Assembly (NCBI GenBank): GCA_016703605.1
Contig: JADJBU010000019.1
Span: forward strand, 1 to 49,117
Direction: 5' to 3'
Source: Candidatus Villigracilis adiacens
GTDB taxonomy: Bacteria > Chloroflexota > Anaerolineae > Anaerolineales > Villigracilaceae
DNA length: 49,117 nt
Positions 31,706 through 42,125 of the stretch are shown here, piece by piece. The notes under the pieces are model-generated. The model saw nothing but the letters and a program-made list of their open reading frames with translations, made no database searches and was not told the origin of the DNA. Made by a program: the position numbers and the translations under genes. Numbering within the stretch: position 1 is the stretch's first letter; each line of letters opens with the position of its first letter.

Positions 31706-33430
31706 TTAAGTGTTCATCTTCAGGGAGGCTGGTTCGATCTGGATGATCACATCGGACCCTCCGAGGGCGCGGCTCAGTTCCTGGGCGGCGGTCTGGATGA
31801 TGGTATCGAAGCGGGTGGATGCGCTTACTTTGCTGGCAATACTGGCTGTCACCTTTTCCAGGTCGGCGCGGCGCTGACTGGACTGGAGCAGGGTCGCGGT
31901 TTCAATGGCGAGCGAGAGGCGCTCTGCAACGGCTTCGGCGATCTCGGCATCGTCGCTGGTGAGTTTCAAATCTCCGCGCGAACTTAGCTGCATCACGCCG
32001 ATGACCTTGTCTCTTAATCGAACGGGGATCGCCAGCCGCGACCAGTTCCCCGGGCCCGATGTAAGCACGGTCTTACCCTTTGCGAGCGCTTCGTTGACCT
32101 GGGGGTTGTCGACCGCATATTGAAGCGGTTTGATTCCCGTCTCTGAATATGAGAAGCCAAGTCCGATCTGGGTTGGGCGAAGAATCTGCCAGGCTTCCTG
32201 GGCGGTCTGCCCGACCGCGCTTTGGGCTTCTGCCAGGGCTCTTTGCGCCGCGGCGAAGGTCTGCGCGTTTGTGATGGCGACCGATACCTGGTCTGCCAGG
32301 GTTACAAGGACTTCGACATCGTCGGGCAGGAACGCGTTCGGTTCCGCGCTTTGCGCGTCAAGGGCGCCTATTATTTTTCCACCATATTGCAGGGGCAGAG
32401 CGATCTCGGAGTGCGTCTCGGGGAGGTCGGGATTGTTGAAGTAAACCGAATCCGCTCCAACGTCCAGGGCGATGCGGGGCTGCCCGGTGGCGGTGACAAA
32501 GCCCACGATGCCTGTTTGTCCGACGGGCAGGCTGTGTTTGCGGGCGAGCATTCGCTGCCCTCCTTCGCTGTTTGCGGCGCGAAGAATGGCGGAACCGCCG
32601 GCTTCATCCAAAAGAAAGATTCCAACGTGATAGACGTCGAATTGCTGGCTGATCACACGCGTGACGAGCGGCAGGAGTTCGTCGAGCGATTGAACCGAGG
32701 AAACGGCGTTCATCACCTGCGCCACGGCTTTGAACTGCTTTGCCTTTTTTCCGGAGAGTTGGTTGGTCTCTTCAAGTTTAAGCGTGCGTTCGCGCACCCG
32801 GTCTTCGAGGCTGGCGCGTAACGCCATTAGTTCTTCGTTTTCCCGCCTTTTTTCCTGTTCGCTTTGGCGGGCGCGTTCGGCGGTTTCGTTCAGGCGCGAG
32901 ATCATGATGTGGGTTATGCCCGCAGTGGCGAGGAATAGCAATGGGACGATGATGGCATCGTCGATTCCCGCGGGCAGCGGGGTGAATTCCGATGAAAGAT
33001 CGCGGACGGCGACAATGACCGAAGTTAAGATCACGAGGGGGGTGACGATGAACAGGGACCGCCTGCCCATCAGGATCGCCGACAGAATCAGCACAATCGG
33101 AATTGCATAAAAGGAGGTGTCTCTCAGTCCGTTGGTATTCAGCGAAATTGCGGCAATCGCCATCAATAACGCGGCGGGTACGCTTATCTTTGCCAGGGTC
33201 AGGTTTCCCTGCCAGACGAGAACCAGGGCAATCGCCTCGACGAAAAGGGATGCAAGCAGCGCCGCAAACGCCAGCGGATTCCGCGACCCTTCGCCCGCGA
33301 TACCTGTAACCAGGGGGAGAACCGCCAGGTTTGTCACCAGGACGATGACGAGAATATTTCTCGTCAGCCTGATGAAGGACGGATCAAGATCGTCTTCGCT
33401 TTTTAGGAAATTGATAAACCTTTCGAACAT
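31706..33430 (-). CDS. 6TM-GAF sensor without output domain (sensor C)
   Basis: A 574-residue protein with about six membrane helices (24-176), a cytoplasmic coiled coil (180-235), a canonical array GAF (about 245-392: FNNPDLPETHSEIALPL), a shortened GAF (about 400-512) and the array tail (513-574). The membrane domain has no long loops and is of the general kind used to sense membrane state or small hydrophobic signals; no named family is certain. AGGAG lies 5 bases before the ATG. It is separated by 24 bases from each neighbour. There is no catalytic domain. Function inferred only from its place in the array. Confidence 0.82.
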   Translation of the reverse strand: MFERFINFLKSEDDLDPSFIRLTRNILVIVLVTNLAVLPLVTGIAGEGSRNPLAFAALLASLFVEAIALVLVWQGNLTLAKISVPAALLMAIAAISLNTNGLRDTSFYAIPIVLILSAILMGRRSLFIVTPLVILTSVIVAVRDLSSEFTPLPAGIDDAIIVPLLFLATAGITHIMISRLNETAERARQSEQEKRRENEELMALRASLEDRVRERTLKLEETNQLSGKKAKQFKAVAQVMNAVSSVQSLDELLPLVTRVISQQFDVYHVGIFLLDEAGGSAILRAANSEGGQRMLARKHSLPVGQTGIVGFVTATGQPRIALDVGADSVYFNNPDLPETHSEIALPLQYGGKIIGALDAQSAEPNAFLPDDVEVLVTLADQVSVAITNAQTFAAAQRALAEAQSAVGQTAQEAWQILRPTQIGLGFSYSETGIKPLQYAVDNPQVNEALAKGKTVLTSGPGNWSRLAIPVRLRDKVIGVMQLSSRGDLKLTSDDAEIAEAVAERLSLAIETATLLQSSQRRADLEKVTASIASKVSASTRFDTIIQTAAQELSRALGGSDVIIQIEPASLKMNT

Positions 33431-33454
33431 GCCTTCTCCTGGGAATGCGGCGAA

Positions 33455-36382
33455 CTACCCGGATTGCCCTGAATTAAACTGAATGACAACCTCGGCGCCG
33501 GGCAGGGTTCCGCCCAATTCCTGGATCGTCGTCTGGACGATATTATCCAGGTTAACCAGGCTGCCAAGTTTGGATGATATCTGCCCAATGGTGCGCTCCT
33601 TGACCGCGCGTTTTTGGGCGTCTTCGAGCAGGCGCGCATTTTCGATGGCAAGGGCGGTGCGTTCAGCGGTTGCCTGAGCCATTGCGATCTCATGCGGGTC
33701 CCATTTTCGATCCGGGTCAGACGCGCTCAATTTAAGCGTCCCGATTTGGACGCCGCGCAGGATGATCGGAATCGAAAGTTCAACCGGCTGCGCTTTGACG
33801 GTTGCGCTGATTTCGCGCGTTATAACGCCGTCAAAGTGAAATCCCGCAGCGCCTTGACGGTTAAGAAACTGCCTCCATTGTTGTTCGCCCAATTGTGCGG
33901 CGGCGCGTTCGGCTTGTTCGCGCGCTTCGTGACTCTCCTGAAACGACCTCGCATTTTGGATGGCGGTGCTGACCTGGTCGGCAAGAACCGAGAGAATATT
34001 GATATCCTCATCCTTGAAGGCGTTGACCGCCTTGCTTTGCACATCGAGCGCGCCGATGATCTCCGAGCCGCTTTTCAGGGGAAGCGCAATCTCGGAATGG
34101 GTTTCCGGCAGGTCGGGATTATTGAAAAATTCCGCGTCCCTTCCGACGTCCAGGGCGACCCGCGCTTCGCCGGCGCGCGTTACATACCCGACGATGCCCG
34201 TTTCGCCGACGCGCAGGCGATGACTGCGCTCCAGCATGGCTTTGCCGCCTTCACTGTTTGCCGCCGCCAGCACGGCGTATTCCTTCAACCCATCGACAAG
34301 GAAGATGCCAACATGATAGTACCCAAGCTGGCTTGAAATGGTCTCGACGATTTCCGGCAGCAATTGCTCCAACCGGCGGGTGGAACTGATGGCGCGTGAA
34401 ATGCGCGCGATTGATTCGAACAAAGACGCGCGATAGGCATTACTCTGGCTGACCCTGTTCAGTTCGTTTGTGCGCTCGCTGATTCGATCTTCCAGCCCAT
34501 GCAGGGTTTGATTCAGCCGGTCTGCCATGGCATTGAAGGATTTTGCCAGCGTTCCAGTTTCATCCTCCGAACCGATAAAGGACCGGGCAGTGAGGTCTCC
34601 GCCCGCGATCTGGTTGGCTGTGCGGGTAAGGTTTATCAGCGGAGAAGAGATCAAACGACCAAGGGCAATGCTGACGAACAGCGCACCGATAAACGTTGCA
34701 GTGAGAAGCGCGAGCGCGGCTTGAATCGTCTCCCGGGTCTGAAGTTCCGACTCCTGGCGGGCGGCGAAAATTGCGGCTTGCATTTCAGAAACAGGCGCCA
34801 CCAAGCCGAGGCTGTACCCCGTGGAGGGGATCGGCGCATACGAAATATAGGTATCAACCCCGTTCACAGGGATTGTCCCCAGACCCTTTCCGCCCGCAAC
34901 CATCCTGCTGGTAAAACCCTGTAATTCCTGCGATCCCTTGCCCCGTATGGAGTATTTGTAATAATCCTCGTCTGTTAATTGACCGGGGTCGATACCGAAC
35001 AGCGCATAACCGGCGGGAGGCATATAGATCAAACGCCCGGCGCCGTCCACAACGAAGGCGTACCCGCTTTCGCCGACTGTGATTGCAGAAAGCTGCTCCG
35101 TGATGATGGCAAGTTGAATATCCGCGGCTACGATCCCGTCGAAGACATCTCCATAATAGACCGGTGAGGCGACTGTCACGACCAGTCCGCCCCCGGCAGC
35201 ATCCACGTATGGGATCGCCCACCTGGCAATGCGGTCGGAATTGAACAGGGGGGCGGTGATCTTGTAGTAACTCCGGTCTGTCGCATCAAAATCGGGGGGG
35301 AGCAGGGTTGCCAATTCGATATTTGGGTAATAGCGGATGACGCCGCGCGCATCTACTGCGTAAATAGCAAGAATGCTCGGGTTCTCCGCCAGGTGATAAG
35401 GAATTGTAAAATCGAGATATGCCGAGGTGTTCAGCCCGTTGATTACCGTTTCATCCACCGCTACCGTGGACGGGACGAAAACCGATGAAACATCCCTGCC
35501 TGAGTTTCCATATTGACCGCTGGGGAGGGGAATCAATTTTTCTCCGGCATTCCAGTAACTTCCCAAGCCCAGGGTCTCGCGGCGCTCATGCAGCGCGGCG
35601 CGATAAGCGGCAAGGTCTTCCACGTTTTTGGCAAACGTCGAGAAGAACTCGTTGGCGGCGCCGGCTTCCTGCTCCGCCCGGTTTACCAATTCCTCCTCCG
35701 CGCCAAGCCGGACGCTGGTTTCGAGCCGTCCTGACAACAGGCTTGTGGTGGAGTTGAGCTGGCTGATGGCAAAAATGGAAACGATGCCAACCGCCATTCC
35801 GCCGGTCATGATAATGCCGAGCGTAATCTTTGTTTGAAGGTTAAAACGATTGTATTGCCGTATGAATATGACCGCAATCGGAAAGACCATGAGCGCCACG
35901 GCCATAAAGTTATACCCATCGAATTCCGGCAGTTGGATGCGGTCTGCCCCAAGCGACAGGTCCAGGGCAATGATTCCGGCGCCCGAAAGAATCGCCGCAA
36001 CAGCCGCCGATACTGCGTATTTCGACGACATCGCCAGCCCGGCAACCGCCGAGATGATGAAGGCAATCACCGCTGCAATGACCAGGCTTCTGCCCTCGAT
36101 GGCGAAAACAAAACTGGAAACAGACGCCAGCGCGAAGGTCATGATGATCATCATCGCCAGGTCGCGCCGCCCCCGGCGGATGAGGATGATCGGAATGATA
36201 TCAAGCAGCAGGGTCAGGAAAATGACCCCCGCGGGGATCAATAGCCGGGGCAGGCTGTTGATAAAGCCGAAGTATGCGAGCAGAACCGCGGTTGGCAGGG
36301 CTGTGACGATCAATACCGCGATGATGATATAGGCGTTGCGCCTTCGCAGGATATCGTCCGGGTGGGTTTCAGGATTCGTCAT
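33455..36382 (-). CDS. 6TM plus dCache-HAMP-GAF composite sensor (sensor D)
   Basis: A 975-residue protein combining both input types of the array. Residues about 17-176 hold six membrane helices, a seventh (about 185-210) leads into an extracellular double Cache (225-585, with PNIELATLLPPDFDATD like sensor A), then a last membrane helix (590-612), HAMP (613-665), full GAF (700-850, FNNPDLPETHSE), shortened GAF and array tail (915-975). It looks like a fusion of a 6TM membrane domain onto a Cache sensor. The ATG at 36382 is the likely start; a TTG precedes it. The ribosome site is poor and the stop of the upstream gene is 18 bases away, suggesting coupled translation. Confidence 0.83.
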   Translation of the reverse strand: MTNPETHPDDILRRRNAYIIIAVLIVTALPTAVLLAYFGFINSLPRLLIPAGVIFLTLLLDIIPIILIRRGRRDLAMMIIMTFALASVSSFVFAIEGRSLVIAAVIAFIISAVAGLAMSSKYAVSAAVAAILSGAGIIALDLSLGADRIQLPEFDGYNFMAVALMVFPIAVIFIRQYNRFNLQTKITLGIIMTGGMAVGIVSIFAISQLNSTTSLLSGRLETSVRLGAEEELVNRAEQEAGAANEFFSTFAKNVEDLAAYRAALHERRETLGLGSYWNAGEKLIPLPSGQYGNSGRDVSSVFVPSTVAVDETVINGLNTSAYLDFTIPYHLAENPSILAIYAVDARGVIRYYPNIELATLLPPDFDATDRSYYKITAPLFNSDRIARWAIPYVDAAGGGLVVTVASPVYYGDVFDGIVAADIQLAIITEQLSAITVGESGYAFVVDGAGRLIYMPPAGYALFGIDPGQLTDEDYYKYSIRGKGSQELQGFTSRMVAGGKGLGTIPVNGVDTYISYAPIPSTGYSLGLVAPVSEMQAAIFAARQESELQTRETIQAALALLTATFIGALFVSIALGRLISSPLINLTRTANQIAGGDLTARSFIGSEDETGTLAKSFNAMADRLNQTLHGLEDRISERTNELNRVSQSNAYRASLFESIARISRAISSTRRLEQLLPEIVETISSQLGYYHVGIFLVDGLKEYAVLAAANSEGGKAMLERSHRLRVGETGIVGYVTRAGEARVALDVGRDAEFFNNPDLPETHSEIALPLKSGSEIIGALDVQSKAVNAFKDEDINILSVLADQVSTAIQNARSFQESHEAREQAERAAAQLGEQQWRQFLNRQGAAGFHFDGVITREISATVKAQPVELSIPIILRGVQIGTLKLSASDPDRKWDPHEIAMAQATAERTALAIENARLLEDAQKRAVKERTIGQISSKLGSLVNLDNIVQTTIQELGGTLPGAEVVIQFNSGQSG

Positions 36383-36400
36383 CAATGCTACTGGCAGATA

Positions 36401-38113
36401 TTATCCGCCGCCTCCAACCTCGACTGTAACCTGCGCGCCGGGTATTTGCGTTCCCAATTCGCGGACAGCCGTCTTTAAAATCTCCTCAACCTGCGTTCCG
36501 GCGCTGATCTTTGTGGAGATTTCACCGATCACACGCTCCCTTTCCGCCGCCGCCATGCTTTCCTCCAGCAGGCGCGCATTTTCAATGGACAAAGCCGCGC
36601 GCTCCATAATGGCTTGGGCAATGTCCATTTCGTCTTCAGTCCATGGGCGGTCGTTTATTCCCTTTACGGTTACGGTTCCCAGGGTTTGTTCGCGCAATTT
36701 GACCGGGAGCGTAAGCACGGTTGCGCCTTCCAGGTCCTTGGTCTGGAAAGCGTCTCCCGAGCGGAGCGCCTCGTCTGCGCCCGGCAATTCCAGGGGTTCA
36801 GATAGCAAACTGCTTTTGAGGTTGCGGCGTTGAATGCCTGTGATTCCCTTGGACTTTGTAAAACGCAGCCAACTCTCGCTGAATTCGCGGTTATAGACCG
36901 CCTGCGCTTCGTTCAGGGTTCGTTTCTGGGCTTCGAACAAGCGCGAATTTTCGATGGCGATGGTCACCTGGTCGGCGAGGGTTGTCAGGGCGCGCACATC
37001 CTCCTGCGTGAAGGCGTTGGGGTCCCTGCTCTGGGCGTCAAGCACGCCGATCACCTCATTGCCCTTGCGCAACAGGGGCAGCGCCATCTCGGAGCGGGTA
37101 TCGGGCAGGTCGGGGTTGTTGAAATAAGCCGCGTCGGCGCCGGTATCCAGCGCGATGCGCGGAAGGCCCGTCCCTGCAACATACCCCACGATACCGGTCT
37201 GCCCGATCCGCAGGCGGTGGTTGCGCTGGAGCATCCTTTTTCCGCCGGGGCTGTTGGCGGCAATCAGGACCGCGTATTCATTGTTCGCATCCAGCAGAAA
37301 AACGCCCGTGTGGTAGAAGTTGAACTGTTCGCTGATCAATTCTGTCACCTGTTCGAGCAGGGTGTTGAAATCCTGGGTCTGGGTGATGGCGCGGGAAATT
37401 CGCGCGATCGCTTCGAATTGACGCGCGCGCCTTTCGCTTCGCAAATTGGCGGCGTCCAGTTCGGAGGTTCTCGCGGCGATTGTGCTTTCGAGCGCGGTCG
37501 TGAATTTTTGCAATTCCTCGTTCTTTGCCGTTAGTTCCGACCTTGTCACCCTCAAATTTGTCAAAATTTTTGTCACGCTTTCGGCGGAGGCTTGCAGGAG
37601 GGCGGCAATGAAAAATACGTACACGATCAGGGATGTAAAATATGTGACCGGGCTTTGCGGAATGAGAGGTTCGGGGATCGAATCCTGGAACAGCACGAAG
37701 CCCAGCCCAATCAGGGAGTTGATGGCGGCAAACGAATATGCGCCCCTGCCGCCAAGCAGCACCCCGGCGAGGACGGTGGTAAGCACGAGGGATGGGTAGC
37801 TTGCGCCAATGACCCCGTCGGATAGCAGGATGGAAAGGATTAGGATGGCGTTGAAGACGACAAGCAGGATTGTGGAAGCGGGGCGGATCCTTCCCCGAAG
37901 CATCAACGACCGGGCGGCGATCCCGGCAATGACGACGACCGCCGTCAGCGCGGGCGAGAAAATTTGACCAAGGATGAAGGGAGCCGCGACCGTATAGATC
38001 GACCCGATGATGATGACCGCCCACAGAATCCTGTTCAACAGGGCGGCGAGGCGCGTATTTTCCTCATCGTCGAAAATGGGCGGGGCAAAGGTTTGCCGAA
38101 TGGAATTAATCAT
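36401..38113 (-). CDS. 6TM-GAF sensor without output domain (sensor E)
   Basis: A 570-residue protein: about six membrane helices (28-175), coiled coil (178-235), full GAF (245-395; FNNPDLPDTRSEMALPL), shortened GAF (400-505) and the array tail ending in a Val-rich strand and four Gly. The GAF is of the canonical array type. The ATG overlaps the stop of the upstream Cache sensor by 8 bases (ATGATTAA), so translation is coupled. There is no enzyme domain. Closest in layout to sensor C. Signal unknown. Confidence 0.82.
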   Translation of the reverse strand: MINSIRQTFAPPIFDDEENTRLAALLNRILWAVIIIGSIYTVAAPFILGQIFSPALTAVVVIAGIAARSLMLRGRIRPASTILLVVFNAILILSILLSDGVIGASYPSLVLTTVLAGVLLGGRGAYSFAAINSLIGLGFVLFQDSIPEPLIPQSPVTYFTSLIVYVFFIAALLQASAESVTKILTNLRVTRSELTAKNEELQKFTTALESTIAARTSELDAANLRSERRARQFEAIARISRAITQTQDFNTLLEQVTELISEQFNFYHTGVFLLDANNEYAVLIAANSPGGKRMLQRNHRLRIGQTGIVGYVAGTGLPRIALDTGADAAYFNNPDLPDTRSEMALPLLRKGNEVIGVLDAQSRDPNAFTQEDVRALTTLADQVTIAIENSRLFEAQKRTLNEAQAVYNREFSESWLRFTKSKGITGIQRRNLKSSLLSEPLELPGADEALRSGDAFQTKDLEGATVLTLPVKLREQTLGTVTVKGINDRPWTEDEMDIAQAIMERAALSIENARLLEESMAAAERERVIGEISTKISAGTQVEEILKTAVRELGTQIPGAQVTVEVGGGG

Positions 38114-40424
38114 CGCGTTGCCTATCCTGGCGGGCGGCAGACTGCGCCCCGGAAAATAGAATGGTCACCTCGGAACCGCGCAGTTTCTTTTCTATTTCTT
38201 CGGCGGCGGTTTCGAGGATGTTCTGGATGCTGTTCGCGGAACCCACCCGGTTTGTCGCTTCAAAGATGGCTCTTTCCTTCTCTGCGCGGCGGTTACTTTC
38301 CGCAAGCAGGCGCGCGTTTTCGAGAGTGAGCGCTGCGCGGTTCGCCGCCGCCTGAGCGATAGCAATATGTTCCTCGTCCCAGGCTTTGGAAGCGTCTTCC
38401 TGTTCCAACCCAATGACGCCAATCGCCTGTCCAAAGACGGTCAAAGGCACCAGAAGCGTGTTCCTTGCAGACTCATCCGGCGAATGGATGATAACGGGAC
38501 TTCCCTTTGACAGCGATTCTGAAACCTCTGCCGAAAGGTTGGGCGGGATCGGGCGGATTTGCAAACCGTCGTACTCGAAACCGGATATGCCTTCGTTCTG
38601 CGATATCGAATCCCAGGTTTCGCGGGTCTGGCTTCGGGTAGCCCTGGAGAGTTCCACCAGGGTATTTTCCAGGCGCTGGACGAGCAGCGAGTTTTCGATG
38701 GCGGCTGCCAGTTGGTCGGCGAGGACTTGCAGGGTTTGAATGTCGTTTTCGGTAAAGGCTTTGCGGACGCCTGCCTGGATGTCGAGCGCGCCGATTGTCA
38801 CGTTGTAGCTTCGCAGCGGAAGAACGATCTCGGAGCGGGTCTCGGGAAGGTATGGATTTTGATAATGGACGGAGTCGAGGTCTACATCCTGCGCGATGTG
38901 CGCCTGACCGGTGCGGGTCACGCTGCCGACCAAACCTGTTTCGCCGATCTTGAGCTTGTAATTCTGCCCAAGCATTCTGTCGGCAGCCGGGCTGCTCGCG
39001 CCGCGCAGGACGGCGAATTCTCCCTTATCGTCCACGAGAAAGATGCCGACATGATAATAGCCGAGTCTTTCCCGAATTAGGGTTGCAGAAACGTTCAAAA
39101 GCGTTTTTTGATCGCGGATGACCGACAACTCGCGCGTGACGTCGGCAATCGTCGATAATTGGTTGGCAAGCCGCGAAAGGTCGCGGGTGCGCAGCGCCAC
39201 ATTTTCTTCGAGCGTTCCAAAGGATTGCTTCAGGCTGGCGAGCATCAGGTTGAAGGCATTGCCCAGGTCTTCCAGTTCATCCCGGGTGCGGATGTCTAAT
39301 GTCTCTTCGATGCTGAGATCGCCGCCCGCCACTTTGCCTGCAAACAGCCCGAGTTTTCGCAGCGGAACCGTAATTGTTTGCGTGAACACGAAAAGGATCA
39401 GAACCAGGAATACGATGACCACGCCGGTATATGCAAGCAGGGTGTTTTGAAGCTGGGCTGTGCTGGATGCCAGTTCGGCGTTTGGATAGGCAAGCGCGAG
39501 AGACCAGCCGGTTTCAAGCCCGATCGGCGCATATGCGACGAGCATCGCCGCGCCGCGCGGGTCGGTCGCCTCGATGAACCCGCTTTCTCCGGCGCGCATT
39601 TCTCTGATGAGTTCGATCCAGCCGGCGCTCTCTTCAGAAAAAGCCTCCAGCACCATCGAATCGAACATGGTCTTGTATTCCCCGCCGTTTGAGCCGATTC
39701 CCAGGATGACTCCGTTTTCGTCTAGCAGGAAGGCGTATCCATTTTCTCCGACCTGGATCGAGTTGATGATCTCCTGCGTCTGGGAAAAGGCAATATCGGC
39801 TGTTGCCACGCCCTTAAAGCCGCCGTTTGAATCGAAGACTGGCGCGCTCCATGTCACCATCCAGATGTCGCCGCCCCCGGCGTCAAAGTAGGGGGGCGAG
39901 ATGACCGTGGCAAGTTTTTCCTTGGGGAGGGTGTACCACTTCAAATTGAAATAATCATATTCAGGGGTGCCGAGGTCTGAGAACACGAGCGTGTTATCGG
40001 GTTCGCGGTTGAAATAGGGGGCGTAGTAAAGGAAGTCCGGGTCGAAGCGATTGGGTTCGAAGGCGATGGTCGAGCCGAAGACGTTTTCGTTTCGATGCAG
40101 GGTGCTTCTTAGCATTCTGAGCAGGTCTGCGTCTGCAAGGGTTTCGGATTCAGCATATGCGGCAAGTTCGAGGGCGACCGCCCGGGCAACCAGCAGCTTG
40201 GATTCGATGATCAGCACCTTGTCGGCTGTTTCTTTTGTCAGCGATTCTCTGAGGGTTTCAACCAGCGCCTGCCGTGAGAAACGAATGCTTAGGATGGTGT
40301 AGACGACAAGCGCGAGGAAGGTCAAGCCAATGATCGCGGCTGGGAGCTTAACTCCCAGACTAAGAAATCTTCCGGGCGGAGAATCCAGTTTTGGGGCGGG
40401 GGAGAGGCGCTTGGTCTCCTTCAT
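38106..40424 (-). CDS. dCache-HAMP-GAF sensor without output domain (sensor F)
   Basis: A 772-residue membrane sensor. TM1 27-47, double Cache about 48-325 (with a long aromatic-rich stretch near DFLYYAPYF), TM2 327-349, HAMP 350-402, coiled coil, GAF about 440-590, shortened GAF, array tail. The Cache is the second type, shared with sensor B. The GAF keeps the array pattern in altered form (HYQNPYLPETRSEIVLPL). The first codon overlaps the upstream stop by 4 bases (ATGA). The C-terminus is extended by a short basic and acidic stretch (RQDRQRDD). No output domain. Confidence 0.83.
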   Translation of the reverse strand: MKETKRLSPAPKLDSPPGRFLSLGVKLPAAIIGLTFLALVVYTILSIRFSRQALVETLRESLTKETADKVLIIESKLLVARAVALELAAYAESETLADADLLRMLRSTLHRNENVFGSTIAFEPNRFDPDFLYYAPYFNREPDNTLVFSDLGTPEYDYFNLKWYTLPKEKLATVISPPYFDAGGGDIWMVTWSAPVFDSNGGFKGVATADIAFSQTQEIINSIQVGENGYAFLLDENGVILGIGSNGGEYKTMFDSMVLEAFSEESAGWIELIREMRAGESGFIEATDPRGAAMLVAYAPIGLETGWSLALAYPNAELASSTAQLQNTLLAYTGVVIVFLVLILFVFTQTITVPLRKLGLFAGKVAGGDLSIEETLDIRTRDELEDLGNAFNLMLASLKQSFGTLEENVALRTRDLSRLANQLSTIADVTRELSVIRDQKTLLNVSATLIRERLGYYHVGIFLVDDKGEFAVLRGASSPAADRMLGQNYKLKIGETGLVGSVTRTGQAHIAQDVDLDSVHYQNPYLPETRSEIVLPLRSYNVTIGALDIQAGVRKAFTENDIQTLQVLADQLAAAIENSLLVQRLENTLVELSRATRSQTRETWDSISQNEGISGFEYDGLQIRPIPPNLSAEVSESLSKGSPVIIHSPDESARNTLLVPLTVFGQAIGVIGLEQEDASKAWDEEHIAIAQAAANRAALTLENARLLAESNRRAEKERAIFEATNRVGSANSIQNILETAAEEIEKKLRGSEVTILFSGAQSAARQDRQRDD

Positions 40425-42112
40425 GAGGCGCTCGCTTGGTCGGTCGATTCCCCGGTTCCAATTTGAATGAATGAGCGTGAAGCGCCCAGCGCCAGCCCAA
40501 GTTCCTGGACGGTTGTGCGCATGATCCGTTCAAAGTCGGTGGAGGAGCCGATTTGGTTTGTGAGGCGGGAGATTGTTTCCTCCTGTTTGGCGCGTTGGGT
40601 GGCGTTTTCGAGCAGTCCTGCATTGTCCAGAGCCAGCCCGGCGCGGTCGGATACTGCCTGCGCCATGAGAATTTCGTCTTCCGTCCAATTCCTGTTTTCA
40701 TCCCCCGATTCGATCTGGATGACGCCGATCACCTGGTCGCGGACGCGGACCGGGACGACCAGCAGGGGGTTGTTTCCGTATGGGGTTTTGGCTGCGGCGA
40801 CGGTTTCTCCGGAGACAATGGCTCTCTCGAAGAAGGGGTTGAGGGTGACTGTGTTTTCCACGATGCTTCCATCGGGCGTAAAGGAGTAACCGATCTGTCT
40901 GCGCGGGGCGTCGAGCGACTGGATGCCCCTGCCTCGCGCGGCGGTTTCGAATTCCTGCCTTTGGCGCAGGATCAACGCAATCTCGTTGGCGATTGTTGCC
41001 AGCGTGCTGGTGTCTTCTTCATTGAATGCCGAAGATTGGGTGCTTTGAACGTCGAGCACGCCGACCGTTTCGATGCCGTACCTTATCGGTACCGAGAGTT
41101 CCGAGCGGGTTCCGGGCAGGTGGGGATTGTTGAAGAAGATTGCGTCCACGCCAGTATCGAGGGCGATGCGTGGGATGCCGCTTTGCGCGACGTAGCCCAC
41201 AATCCCGGTTCCGCCCACTCTCAGTTGGTGGCTTTGAGCGAGCATTTCCTGCCCGCCTTTGCTGTTCGAGGCTTTCAATACGGCAAAATTTCGGCTGGAA
41301 TCGAGGAGAAAGATGCCGACATGGTAATACCCAAGTTTTTCACTGATTAAACGCGAAGCGCGCGTCAGAAGGTCGTTTATGCTTTCGTGCGGGTTGATCA
41401 GGACTGCCTGGGATATTTCCGCAGCGGCTTGAAGTTTTGCGCTCTTTGCCAGCAATTGTTCGTTCAGGGCTTGTAATTCTCGGGTTCTTTGACGAACCTG
41501 GTCTTCCAGGGTGCGGTTTGCCTTTTCCAATTCGAGGCGCGAGAGTTCCTGTTCTGAGCGGCTCTGGGTTTCGATACGCACCAATGCGCGGTGACGGTGA
41601 AAGACAGCCGTCATGGCGGTCATGATGCCGATCATCAGGGATGAGCCGACTATCAGGTAGCGTATATCTGTGCCATGCGGGTTGGGTAGTATTCCGGTCA
41701 TTTCCAGGATGCCGATGCCAGCGAAGGGAACAAAGATAAACAGACCAAAAACCAGCGGGAGGATGCTTTTGTTTTGAACGGTATAAATGTTGACCAGGAG
41801 GTACACGCCCAGCCCGCCTACCCAGATCAGGTCGTGTATTCCATGCCCGCCGAATATTGCGATGACTATCACGTCTGCGGCAACGATTGCGGGAAAGATG
41901 AGCGGAAGTACGGGTTTCCCGCGAAATTCCTGGACAAGGTTGAACAGGGCGCTGAGACTCGCCAGCGCAGAGACCACAGTCACGACCGGATGCGGGGATA
42001 TAAACGCCCAGAGTCCCGTTACGAGGAATCCAAGCGTAAGCGCGATTACCAACTCGGCGCGCGCACTCGGGCTGTTTTTTAAGATTAGTTCGGAAAGTTT
42101 TGTGTTTCGCAT
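40421..42112 (-). CDS. 6TM-GAF sensor without output domain (sensor G)
   Basis: A 563-residue protein with about six membrane helices (20-175), coiled coil (180-230), full GAF (245-390; FNNPHLPGTRSELSVPI), a shortened GAF and the array tail. The segment joining the two GAFs (RGRGIQSLDAPRRQIGYSF) is shorter than in the sister genes. The start is 13 bases after the stop of the upstream sensor, with CCAGG as a weak ribosome site. No catalytic motif. The membrane domain includes a Gly-rich loop (FGGHGIHDLIWVGGLG) not seen in the others. Confidence 0.8.
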   Translation of the reverse strand: MRNTKLSELILKNSPSARAELVIALTLGFLVTGLWAFISPHPVVTVVSALASLSALFNLVQEFRGKPVLPLIFPAIVAADVIVIAIFGGHGIHDLIWVGGLGVYLLVNIYTVQNKSILPLVFGLFIFVPFAGIGILEMTGILPNPHGTDIRYLIVGSSLMIGIMTAMTAVFHRHRALVRIETQSRSEQELSRLELEKANRTLEDQVRQRTRELQALNEQLLAKSAKLQAAAEISQAVLINPHESINDLLTRASRLISEKLGYYHVGIFLLDSSRNFAVLKASNSKGGQEMLAQSHQLRVGGTGIVGYVAQSGIPRIALDTGVDAIFFNNPHLPGTRSELSVPIRYGIETVGVLDVQSTQSSAFNEEDTSTLATIANEIALILRQRQEFETAARGRGIQSLDAPRRQIGYSFTPDGSIVENTVTLNPFFERAIVSGETVAAAKTPYGNNPLLVVPVRVRDQVIGVIQIESGDENRNWTEDEILMAQAVSDRAGLALDNAGLLENATQRAKQEETISRLTNQIGSSTDFERIMRTTVQELGLALGASRSFIQIGTGESTDQASAS

Positions 42113-42125
42113 GACCTGGTCGCCG

